The translations under genes were made by a program, and so were the position numbers. DNA of 12,067 nt from Planctomycetaceae bacterium (GTDB lineage Bacteria > Planctomycetota > Planctomycetia > Pirellulales > Pirellulaceae): positions 5,751 to 17,817 of the forward strand of contig DMPQ01000197.1 in the NCBI GenBank assembly GCA_003455945.1. The letters run 5' to 3'. This document shows, one piece after another, positions 6,167-12,067 of the stretch (position 1 is its first letter; every line of letters begins with the position of its first letter). A model generated the notes under the pieces. It was not told the origin of the DNA. It did no database searches and worked only from the letters and a program-made list of their open reading frames with translations.

Positions 6167-7794
6167 GCGACGGCGGGCGAGACGACGAGTTCGAACCGAG
6201 CGACGGGATTCCGGACGACAGTGGTGCAGGAGAGAGCGAGCGTCCCGAGGGACATTCGCGGCGCGATCCGGCGAGCGGCGGCCGGCCGACCGGTCGACCG
6301 ATCCGCCCGGACGCTCCTCGTCGCTCCGACGGTCCGATGCGTCACGATGCTCCCTTGCGCCACGAAGCACCGCGCGGCGGTCAGCGGTTCTTCGGCGGGC
6401 GCGAGGGGCAGGGAGGGCGCGGTTTCGGCGGCCGCGAGCACGATCGAGGCGAAGGGCGTGGGCGAAGTTCGGATCGGTTCGACGACACCGACCGCTCGTT
6501 CCACCGGAGCGCGATGGCGATCGATCCGCTTCCGCTCGTCCCCGACGACCTCTCGCGTCTCCCCAAGGCGATCGTTCGGACGGCGATCCGACATCCGTCG
6601 ATCTACCGCAAGCGGATCGATCATGTCGATCGCCACGCGCGCCCCGGCGATTGGGTCCGAGTCGAAACGGCCGAAGGGGAACCGCTCGGGTTCGGCCTGT
6701 TCAATCCGAAGAGCGAGATCACGATCCGGATCGTCTTCGGTCCCGAACGCGAACTGACCGAAGGGGCGTGGGAACAGTCGCTCGATCGCGCCGTCTCGAT
6801 GCGCCGCGATCTGCTCCGTCTGGATGCCGACACCGACGCCTATCGCGTCGTGCATGCCGAAGGAGGCGGTCTGCCGGGGCTGGTCGTCGATCGCTTCGGC
6901 GACGTGCTCAGCGCCGAGGTGTTCAGCGTCGGCATGTGGCGTCGAATCGATCCGATTCTCCGTCGTCTGGAGTCGATGCTCGGAACGCGCCGACGGATCG
7001 CGCGCACCGCGCCGCATGTCCTGGCTCAGGAAGGCTTCGACGCGCCGCCGCTGACCGGAGCGACGACCGATGCGGAGGGGCGCGGAGGAGACGCGCGCGT
7101 TTCGGACGTGACGATCCGCGAGTTCGGAACCCGGTTCCGCGTCCGCTTCGCCGAGGCGCACAAGACCGGGTTCTTCTGCGACCAGCGCGACAACCGACGG
7201 ATGCTCGCCGGATTCTGTCGCGACCGCACCGTGCTCGATCTCTGCTGCTATTCCGGCGGCTTCTCGGTTCAGGCGAAGAAGCTCGGCCAAGCGGCCGACG
7301 TGATCGGCGTCGACCTGGATGAGGCGCCGCTGGAGGTCGCGAAGGAGAACGCCAACCTGAATCAGGTTCGCGTCCGCTTCGTCCAGGCCGACGTCTTTCC
7401 GTTCATGCGCGACATGCTCCGGAGCGGCCGGCAGTTCGACGTCGTCGTGCTCGACCCGCCGAAGCTGATCCGCTCGCGAGCCGAGCTCGACGAGGGGACG
7501 CGCAAGCACTTCGATCTCAATCGTCTGGCGATGCAGCTGGTCGCCCCCGGCGGACTGCTGCTGAGCTGCACGTGCGCGGGGCTCCTCCCGGGCGACGACT
7601 TCTATCGACTGCTCTGTTCCGCCGCGCGGCAGGCCGGCGATCCGATCGGCGAAGCGGTCGACGGCGAGTTCCGACGGCGCGGTCCGCGCGGCATGCGTTT
7701 CCTGACCAAGACCGGCGCCGCCGCCGATCATCCGGTCGCCTCGAACTGCCCCGAATCGGAGTACCTGCACGCCGCCTGGATGCGATTGGACTGA
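6163..7794 (+). CDS. RlmI-type (COG1092) class I SAM-dependent RNA methyltransferase
   Basis: The 543-residue product resembles RlmI, the 23S rRNA m5C methyltransferase family. Residues 1-117 are charged, Gly/Arg-rich and almost certainly disordered, with RGG-like spacing (GGRGFGGR, 84-91). Residues ~127-195 form a PUA-like RNA-binding domain, where IRHPSIYRKRIDHVD and PGDWVRVETAEGEPLGFGLF are characteristic. Residues ~205-330 are the central linker domain (GGGLPGLVVDRFGDVLSAEV). AHKTGFFCDQRDNR (332-345) is the family hallmark. The Rossmann fold has motif I VLDLCCYSGGFSVQA (357-371), the ribose-binding acidic residue in GVDLDEAPL (382-390), and VVLDPPKL (428-435). LLLSCTCAG (465-473) holds the Cys pair expected near the catalytic site. 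The substrate is probably rRNA, but the exact base is inferred. ATG 6163 overlaps the terC stop by four bases. ATG 6514 (Met118) is a possible alternative that would remove the extension, but the extension has coding-like third positions. Confidence 0.9.
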   Translation: MSDGGRDDEFEPSDGIPDDSGAGESERPEGHSRRDPASGGRPTGRPIRPDAPRRSDGPMRHDAPLRHEAPRGGQRFFGGREGQGGRGFGGREHDRGEGRGRSSDRFDDTDRSFHRSAMAIDPLPLVPDDLSRLPKAIVRTAIRHPSIYRKRIDHVDRHARPGDWVRVETAEGEPLGFGLFNPKSEITIRIVFGPERELTEGAWEQSLDRAVSMRRDLLRLDADTDAYRVVHAEGGGLPGLVVDRFGDVLSAEVFSVGMWRRIDPILRRLESMLGTRRRIARTAPHVLAQEGFDAPPLTGATTDAEGRGGDARVSDVTIREFGTRFRVRFAEAHKTGFFCDQRDNRRMLAGFCRDRTVLDLCCYSGGFSVQAKKLGQAADVIGVDLDEAPLEVAKENANLNQVRVRFVQADVFPFMRDMLRSGRQFDVVVLDPPKLIRSRAELDEGTRKHFDLNRLAMQLVAPGGLLLSCTCAGLLPGDDFYRLLCSAARQAGDPIGEAVDGEFRRRGPRGMRFLTKTGAAADHPVASNCPESEYLHAAWMRLD

Positions 7795-7887
7795 GACGCG
7801 ACGCGTCGCTCGTCGTTGCGACTCGCCGAACGATTCGTCGGTCTTGTCAGGGCGCGAGCGAGATTCTCGAGTCGTGTCGACATCGGA

Positions 7888-7917
7888 TTGCGGAGCGTGC
7901 GGATCCCCTTCTAGACT
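7888..7917 (+). promoter_or_regulatory. candidate sigma-70-like promoter for the PhoD-like gene
   Basis: TTGCGG (7888-7893) and TAGACT (7912-7917) are separated by 18 bases, lying in the 198-base gap before the phosphatase gene. The implied transcription start near 7924 leaves a leader of about 70 bases. Both hexamers are partial matches to TTGACA/TATAAT and stand out locally because this DNA is otherwise poor in A and T. There is no experimental support. Confidence 0.35.
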
Positions 7918-7977
7918 CGTCGTCCGAACGGCGCGACGGCGATTCGGGTCGCGAGATCGCGGATCGGACTTCTCCAT

Positions 7978-7982
7978 GGAGG
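7978..7982 (+). promoter_or_regulatory. ribosome binding site of the PhoD-like gene
   Basis: GGAGG lies ten bases before ATG 7993, somewhat long but within the accepted spacing. It supports this ATG over the in-frame GTG at 8065, which would shorten the signal peptide n-region. Confidence 0.5.
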
Positions 7983-7992
7983 CGCGAGAGGG

Positions 7993-9216
7993 ATGAACTT
8001 GGCGACGGAACGAGTCGGGAGACGCGGCAACGAGAGCGGGGATCTGCCCCGACGCTGGCGGTCGGTGATCGGGCGTTTCGTTCCGATCGCTCTCGCGTTT
8101 CTGCCCGCGATCGGTTCGGACGGCATCGTCTGCGGGCAAGAGGAGCGGGGAGAGGAAGTCCTGAAGATCGGCGTGTCGGAAGGGACTCGAGAGTCGGATC
8201 CGACGTCGGTCGCCTGGCCGGCCGTCGGCTCGATCGAGACGCTCCCGGCGCGAATCGCGTTCGGCAGCTGCGGGCATCAGAGCAAGCCGATGCCGGTGCT
8301 CCGGACCGTCGTCGACTCGGCCCCCGACCTCTTTCTGTATCTGGGGGACAACATCTACGGCGACACGCGCGACATGGAGGTGCTGCGCGGCAAGTACGCG
8401 ATGCTCGGCGCCAAGCCGGAGTTTCGTGCGCTGGCCGAGCGGGTGCCGATCCTGAGCGTCTGGGACGATCACGATTACGGCGAGAACGACGCCGGCAAGG
8501 AGTATCCGAAGAAGGCCGAGTCGCGCGAGATCTTCTTCGACTTCTGGCGCGTGCCGGCCGACGATCCGCGGCGCGAGCATGAAGGGATCTACGGCGAGCA
8601 TCGGTTCGAGGCGAACGGACGCGTGCTCCAGGTCCTGCTGCTCGACACGCGGACGTTTCGCGATCGTCTGGCTCGCAACCCCGGCGACGATGCGGCGTTC
8701 AAGAACGACTATCGCCCCGATCCCGATCCGACCAAGACGCTGCTCGGCGAAGTGCAATGGCGCTGGCTCGCGGAACGTCTGAGGTCCAAGGCCGACCTGC
8801 GGATCATCGCGTCGAGCATCCAGTTCGGGCACGAGTACAACGGCTACGAGTCGTGGACCAATCTGCCGAGCGAACAGCAGCGGATGATCGACCTGATCCG
8901 CGAGACGCGAGCGAACGGCGTCCTGTTCGTCTCGGGCGACGTTCACTGGGGAGAGATCTCGCGGCGCGAGCCATGGGGGGACGAGGGGTACCCGCTGTTC
9001 GACGTCACCGCGAGCGGCCTGACCGAGAGCTGGCCGTCGGTCGAACCGAGTCGTTTTCGGGTCGGCGACGTGGTGCGCGAAAATCACTTCGGCCGGATCG
9101 TCATCGACTGGACCGTGGCCGATCCGACGGTCCGGTTGCAGATCATCGATCGCGACGGGACGGTCCGCAACGACGTCTCGACCTCGGTCGATGCCCTAAG
9201 GTTCCCGACGCCGTAG
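7993..9216 (+). CDS. PhoD-like exported metallophosphatase (alkaline phosphatase D family)
   Basis: The 407-residue product is a calcineurin-like metallophosphatase of the PhoD group, expected to hydrolyse phosphate esters outside the cytoplasm. Metal-ligand motifs appear in order: FGSCGHQ (90-96), YLGDNIYGDT (116-125), WDDHDYGEND (157-166), VLLLDTRTFR (214-223), SSIQFGHEYNGYESW (274-288) and VSGDVHWGE (313-321). The N-terminus has an Arg-rich segment (about 9-28), a hydrophobic core (29-40) and a plausible cleavage near VCGQE (46-50), consistent with a Sec-type signal. No clear twin-arginine consensus is seen although RR occurs at 20-21. The Ig-like PhoD N-terminal domain of Bacillus-type enzymes is absent, and the catalytic fold starts by residue ~86. 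The gene is flanked by its own candidate promoter and a strong terminator, so it looks monocistronic. The substrate (mono- or diester, teichoic-acid-like or other) cannot be read from sequence. Confidence 0.9.
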   Translation: MNLATERVGRRGNESGDLPRRWRSVIGRFVPIALAFLPAIGSDGIVCGQEERGEEVLKIGVSEGTRESDPTSVAWPAVGSIETLPARIAFGSCGHQSKPMPVLRTVVDSAPDLFLYLGDNIYGDTRDMEVLRGKYAMLGAKPEFRALAERVPILSVWDDHDYGENDAGKEYPKKAESREIFFDFWRVPADDPRREHEGIYGEHRFEANGRVLQVLLLDTRTFRDRLARNPGDDAAFKNDYRPDPDPTKTLLGEVQWRWLAERLRSKADLRIIASSIQFGHEYNGYESWTNLPSEQQRMIDLIRETRANGVLFVSGDVHWGEISRREPWGDEGYPLFDVTASGLTESWPSVEPSRFRVGDVVRENHFGRIVIDWTVADPTVRLQIIDRDGTVRNDVSTSVDALRFPTP

Positions 9217-9221
9217 TCGTC

Positions 9222-9250
9222 GTGCGACCGCCCCCGGTCGCACTCTGTTT
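9222..9250 (+). terminator. intrinsic terminator of the PhoD-like gene
   Basis: A perfect 9-bp stem, GTGCGACCG (9222-9230) with CGGTCGCAC (9235-9243), encloses a CCCC tetraloop. It begins five bases after the stop codon and is followed by the moderately T-rich TCTGTTT. This is the best terminator in the window, although the U-tract is interrupted. Confidence 0.75.
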
Positions 9251-9277
9251 CCGACCGAGACACGGAGCCCCCCGTGC

Positions 9278-9314
9278 CTCCCAGCCCGCCGCGTCAGCAA
9301 GGGGTCCCCGTGCC
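9278..9314. repeat. 37-bp repeat, copy 1
   Basis: This copy is identical over 37 bases to 9436-9472. Identity breaks at the preceding base (C against T) and at the following base (C against T). A third, diverged unit follows immediately. Confidence 0.85.
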
Positions 9315-9435
9315 CCCCAGCCCGTAGCGCAAAGCGCAGGGGCCACTGTGCCTCCGAGTTCCTCAGTGCCTCCGTGAGACAAACTCCGACCGTGCCTCCG
9401 GACTTCTCTCGGTGTCGCTCTCGGCGACTCCGTGT

Positions 9436-9472
9436 CTCCCAGCCCGCCGCGTCAGCAAGGGGTCCCCGTGCC
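9436..9472. repeat. 37-bp repeat, copy 2
   Basis: This is the second identical copy, in the same orientation, 158 bases downstream of the first. The two copies flank a stretch carrying the diverged unit and three GTGCCTCC words. Confidence 0.85.
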
Positions 9473-9551
9473 TCACGCCCGCGCCTCGCCCCCGTGACCG
9501 GGCTTCGCCCCTCCGTCCCCTTCGCGAAAGATTCCTCGCGCCCTGCACCAT

Positions 9552-9567
9552 TCCTTCCCAAGAAGGA
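9552..9567 (+). promoter_or_regulatory. small inverted repeat upstream of the sigma-factor gene
   Basis: TCCTTC (9552-9557) and GAAGGA (9562-9567) form a perfect 6-bp inverted repeat around CCAA, just upstream of a TACGAT -10-like hexamer (9574-9579). If that hexamer is used, the repeat would lie in the spacer, where a repressor or activator could bind. The match to a -35 element is poor (TTCCTT), which is compatible with an activated or alternative-sigma promoter but equally with chance. Confidence 0.25.
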
Positions 9568-9680
9568 CCGGGCTACGATCGAACGTGAAGGGCAAGGTGC
9601 TGATGGCGGTCGGGCCGTCGCGACCTGGCAACGGCGGCGCGAAACGGAAGGCGAGCGACAGTCGGGGCATTCGAGCGGCG

Positions 9681-10274
9681 ATGACGACGGAACCCCAGGA
9701 ACTCGAAAGCTACCGCGGCTATCTGGCGGTCTTGGCGCGAGGTCGGATTCCGACCGAGATGCAGGCGCGTCTCGATGCGTCCGACATCGTGCAGGAGACG
9801 CTGCTCGAAGCGCATCGGAAGTGGGATCAGTATCGCGGCGGCGCGGATCGCGGGCGGCTGGCAGCGTGGCTCCGGAGTCTGCTCGCCTGCAATCTGCTCG
9901 ATCGGATCCGCACCGAAAAGCGATCGCGGCGTGACGTGCGGCGCGAGCGAGCGATGGCCGATGCGCTCGAGGCGTCGTCGCTGCGACTGATCGAGTTGGC
10001 GGCCGTCGCCGATTCGACTCCCAGTCTGAAGGTCTCGTTCGACGAACAGGTCGCACAGGTCGCCGACTGGCTCGAAGGACTTCCGGCGACGCAGCGCGAG
10101 GCGTTGCGGCTGAGATACTGCGAGAGTCTGCCGGTCGCGCAGATCGCCGAGACGATGGGGACGACTCCGCAGGCGGTCGCCGGCCTTCTCAAGCGAGGCC
10201 TCGCCAAGCTCCGTTCGGCGGCCGAGACAGCGGGCGAACTCCCCGAGAACCGTTCGCCGGGAGAGACCGAATGA
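9681..10274 (+). CDS. ECF-type RNA polymerase sigma factor
   Basis: The 197-residue product is a two-domain sigma factor. Region 2 spans about 10-80: YRGYLAVLARGRIPTEMQAR, DASDIVQETLLEAHRKWDQ and AAWLRSLLACNLLDRIR, which should form the -10 recognition and core-binding helices. Region 4 spans about 125-182, with EGLPATQREALRLRY and the helix-turn-helix VAQIAETMGTTPQAVAGLLK. It belongs to the sigma factors abundant in planctomycetes, some of which sit next to Ser/Thr kinase genes (called ECF-STK groups in comparative work, as I recall). The kinase start overlaps its stop (ATGA), so the pair is probably co-translated, and the kinase takes the place usually held by an anti-sigma gene. The start is uncertain: ATG 9681 fits the family length, while ATG 9603 (preceded by AAGGTG) or GTG 9585 would add 26 or 32 residues. 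A weak TACGAT -10 candidate at 9574-9579 makes 9585 unlikely. Confidence 0.88.
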   Translation: MTTEPQELESYRGYLAVLARGRIPTEMQARLDASDIVQETLLEAHRKWDQYRGGADRGRLAAWLRSLLACNLLDRIRTEKRSRRDVRRERAMADALEASSLRLIELAAVADSTPSLKVSFDEQVAQVADWLEGLPATQREALRLRYCESLPVAQIAETMGTTPQAVAGLLKRGLAKLRSAAETAGELPENRSPGETE

Positions 10275-12067
10275 CGGTCCCGGGCGACGCGGGGGAGCGC
10301 GAGTCGCGGGTCGACGAGGCGATTGCCGAGTTCCTGATCGCTCAGGATTCGGGCGAGGCGTTCGACCCGATCGCGTGGCTCGAACGGCATGCCGACATCC
10401 GCTCGGATCTCGAGCAGTTTCTCGAGGATCAGCAGATCGTCGTCGGTCGAATCGGCGACTCGGGCAACCGGACGCGCGACGAACGGGACGAAGTGCGGAG
10501 TGCGGATCCGGACGAGACGCAGGAGTTCGTGCTCGGCCAGGCGACCGGCATCGACGAGCCGCGGCGCGTTCCGGCTCGCTCGCCGGCGTTTTCGCGCCTC
10601 GCCGCTCCGGCGCGTATCGGCCACTACCGCCTGGTCCGTCTCCTCGGCACCGGCGGCATGGGGCAGGTGCATGAGGGGATCGACGACGCGGGGAATCGAT
10701 TCGCGGTGAAGCTGCTCCTGCCGGCCGGCTCCGCCTCGCCCGAGGTGATGGATCGGTTTCGGCAGGAAGGAGCGCTCGCCAGTTCGATCGATCATCCGCG
10801 CTGCGTCTTCGTGCGCGAGGCGGACGAGGATGACGGCTGCCCGTACATCGTGATGGAGCTGATGTCGGGACGGACGCTGAAGGATCTGGTGCGCGAGCAC
10901 GGGGCGCTGCCGTATCGCGATGCGATCGCCAAGATGGTCGACGTCTGCGACGGACTGCTCGAGGCGCATGACCGCGGGCTCGTGCATCGGGACGTGAAGC
11001 CGGCGAACTGCTACCTGGAAGCGAACGGCCGGGTGAAGATCGGCGACTTCGGGCTGGCTCGCTCGATGGACGTCGACGCCGGCCTGACGACGACCGGATC
11101 GTTCCTCGGTACCCCGCTCTTCGCCTCGCCCGAACAGGTCCGCGGCGAAGCGGTCGATGTCCGCTCGGACGTCTACTCGGTATGTGCGACGCTCTACTAT
11201 CTGGTCACCGGTCAGGCGCCGTTCGAGAGCACCAATCCGACTCAGGTGATCGCACGCATCGTGTCGGACGATCCGACGCCGCCGTCGAAGCTCGTCCCCG
11301 GGTTGCCGCGCGCCATCGATCGTCTGGTCCTCCAGGGGCTGCAGCGCGATCGGGAGCGGCGTTATCAGGATCTGGCGGCGCTTCGCGCGGCGATGGAACC
11401 GTTCGTCGGGGAAGGGGAACGGACGGCAGGTCGCGGGCGGCGATTTGCCGCCTACGCGCTCGATTCGCTGCTGTTCGGTCTGATCGGCGGAGCCCAGGCG
11501 CTGGCGGTCGGCGGGATCGACGCTCAGCACGTGCCGACGATCGGCCAGTACCTGTCGATCATCGGGCCGATGTACCTGTACCTGGTTCTGACCGAATGGG
11601 GTTTCGGCGGCTCGCTCGGCAAGCTGTCGGTCGGGCTGAGAGTGCGCGACGCGATCGACGGCGGAGCGCCGCGATTCTGGCAGATCCTGCTGCGCGTGAC
11701 GCTGTTCATCTTCTTCACCGGAGCGGCGGTCGACCTGTTCCTCTATCTGTTCGTGTCGCGCGACGATGCGCCGCGCTGGTTCGCGATGCAGTCGATCGGC
11801 TACCTGGCGATCGAGTTCCTGTATCTCTCCCCCGGACTGATCCGTCGTCGGCCCAAGTTCCTGCACGATCTCTGGAGTCGGACGCGCGTCGTGCAGCGCG
11901 ATCGCGCGACGCGGCCGGTACTGGCCGAGGCGGCACCGTCGGTCGGAGAACCGGTGCCGTCGAGCGGCGAGGCGCCGGAGCGGCTGGGGCGATTTCGTCT
12001 GGTCGGTCGCCTGGCGATCGCCGGCCGGCGTCTCGGTGACGAAGCGGTGCCCGGCGTGGGGTCTCAC
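10271..12067 (+). CDS. Hanks-type Ser/Thr protein kinase with RDD membrane domain (3' end outside window)
   Basis: At least 599 residues are visible, with no stop before the edge. Residues 13-57 are a predicted helical segment (DEAIAEFLIAQDSGEAFDP, then WLERHADIRSDLEQFL) typical of planctomycete kinases. Residues 118-378 are a complete kinase domain: Gly loop LLGTGGMGQV (124-133), Lys147 in AVKLL, Glu166 of helix C, catalytic HRDVKPAN (239-246), DFG (259-261) and GTPLFASPEQ (280-289). All catalytic residues are present, so it should be active. Residues ~388-545 are an RDD domain with hydrophobic segments near 393-413, 425-443, 470-496 and 506-520, plus GGSLGKLSVGLRVRD (446-460), placing it in the membrane. 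From 571 the sequence RLGRFRLVGRLAIAGRRLGD repeats the opening of the kinase domain (RIGHYRLVRLLGTGGMGQVH, 116-135) without the Gly loop, suggesting a second, degenerate kinase-like domain cut by the edge. ATG 10271 overlaps the sigma stop by four bases. Confidence 0.92.
   Translation, partial: MTVPGDAGERESRVDEAIAEFLIAQDSGEAFDPIAWLERHADIRSDLEQFLEDQQIVVGRIGDSGNRTRDERDEVRSADPDETQEFVLGQATGIDEPRRVPARSPAFSRLAAPARIGHYRLVRLLGTGGMGQVHEGIDDAGNRFAVKLLLPAGSASPEVMDRFRQEGALASSIDHPRCVFVREADEDDGCPYIVMELMSGRTLKDLVREHGALPYRDAIAKMVDVCDGLLEAHDRGLVHRDVKPANCYLEANGRVKIGDFGLARSMDVDAGLTTTGSFLGTPLFASPEQVRGEAVDVRSDVYSVCATLYYLVTGQAPFESTNPTQVIARIVSDDPTPPSKLVPGLPRAIDRLVLQGLQRDRERRYQDLAALRAAMEPFVGEGERTAGRGRRFAAYALDSLLFGLIGGAQALAVGGIDAQHVPTIGQYLSIIGPMYLYLVLTEWGFGGSLGKLSVGLRVRDAIDGGAPRFWQILLRVTLFIFFTGAAVDLFLYLFVSRDDAPRWFAMQSIGYLAIEFLYLSPGLIRRRPKFLHDLWSRTRVVQRDRATRPVLAEAAPSVGEPVPSSGEAPERLGRFRLVGRLAIAGRRLGDEAVPGVGSH

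Larger units (their letters stand above)
9251..9573. repeat. intergenic cluster of short GC-rich repeats
   Basis: The stretch between the phosphatase terminator and the sigma-factor gene is non-coding and visibly built from repeats. A 37-base unit occurs identically at 9278-9314 and 9436-9472; it contains AGCCCGCCGCGTCAGCAAGG. A diverged version follows the first copy directly (about 9315-9352, with AGCCCGTAGCGCAAAGCGCA). The word GTGCCTCC recurs at 9274, 9348, 9366 and 9392, with near-copies at 9432 and 9468. On the minus strand these read as GGAGGCAC, resembling the CACGGAGGCAC-type dispersed words I recall from planctomycete intergenic DNA. Spacing is irregular, so it is not a CRISPR array. 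It could be a remnant or family member of an interspersed element; mobility is not shown. Confidence 0.75.

Noticed and set aside
7798..7809. Perfect 12-bp palindrome GCGACGCGTCGC just after the methyltransferase stop
   Set aside because: Palindromes of this size are expected a few times by chance in a GC-rich window of this length, and no second copy or promoter context supports an operator.
7993..8130. Twin-arginine export signal on the PhoD-like protein
   Set aside because: Arg pairs occur at residues 10-11 and 20-21, but the (S/T)RRxFLK-type consensus and spacing to the hydrophobic core are not convincing; a Sec signal is the simpler reading.
6076..9087. Very long minus-strand open frame (about 1000 codons) opposite the methyltransferase and phosphatase genes
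   Set aside because: It lies antisense to two genes with unmistakable family motifs, and its translation is low-complexity Arg/Asp/Ala-rich with no recognisable domain. Long antisense frames are expected in GC-rich DNA.
9278..9472. Repeats considered as a CRISPR array
   Set aside because: There are only two identical copies plus one adjacent diverged copy, with irregular spacing, no uniform spacers and no cas genes nearby.
9827..12067. Long minus-strand open frame opposite the sigma and kinase genes
   Set aside because: It is the shadow of a kinase frame with intact catalytic motifs; it has no domain and no sensible start.

Overview
The window is roughly two thirds G+C and almost fully coding. 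It most resembles a chromosomal segment of a planctomycete (Planctomycetota). The best evidence is at the right end: an ECF-type sigma factor of the kind common in that phylum, translationally coupled to a Hanks-type Ser/Thr kinase that carries a planctomycete-style N-terminal helical segment and an RDD membrane domain. Weak or absent Shine-Dalgarno sequences at most starts fit that placement. It is inferred from protein style, not from a marker gene.

Left part (1-3092). A minus-strand gene for a DUF4105 putative lipoprotein is transcribed leftwards. About 300 bp of apparently non-coding DNA separates it from a divergent plus-strand ComF-family phosphoribosyltransferase gene. A perfect 8-bp hairpin without a U-tract follows the ComF gene.

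Middle part (3094-7794). A DUF502 membrane protein overlaps hemC (porphobilinogen deaminase, tetrapyrrole synthesis) by one base. After hemC comes a 206-bp gap holding nested inverted repeats. Next are a TerC-family membrane protein and an RlmI-type (COG1092) RNA methyltransferase, which overlap by four bases (ATGA) and so form a two-gene unit. The methyltransferase has a long RG-rich disordered N-terminus.

Right part (7795-12067). A PhoD-like exported metallophosphatase has a plausible sigma-70-like promoter and a textbook hairpin terminator. It is followed by about 330 bp of non-coding DNA built from short GC-rich repeats: one 37-bp unit present twice identically and once as a variant, plus a recurring GTGCCTCC word. 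Then come the ECF sigma factor and the Ser/Thr kinase (4-bp ATGA overlap). The kinase gene runs off the right edge, and its last visible residues repeat the opening of its own kinase domain, which suggests a second, degenerate kinase-fold domain.

Most genes here are ordinary housekeeping or envelope functions. The least explained elements are the sigma/kinase/RDD/second-kinase signalling module, the intergenic repeat cluster, the nested inverted repeats ahead of terC, the RG-rich extension on the methyltransferase, and a large excess of the palindrome CGATCG.
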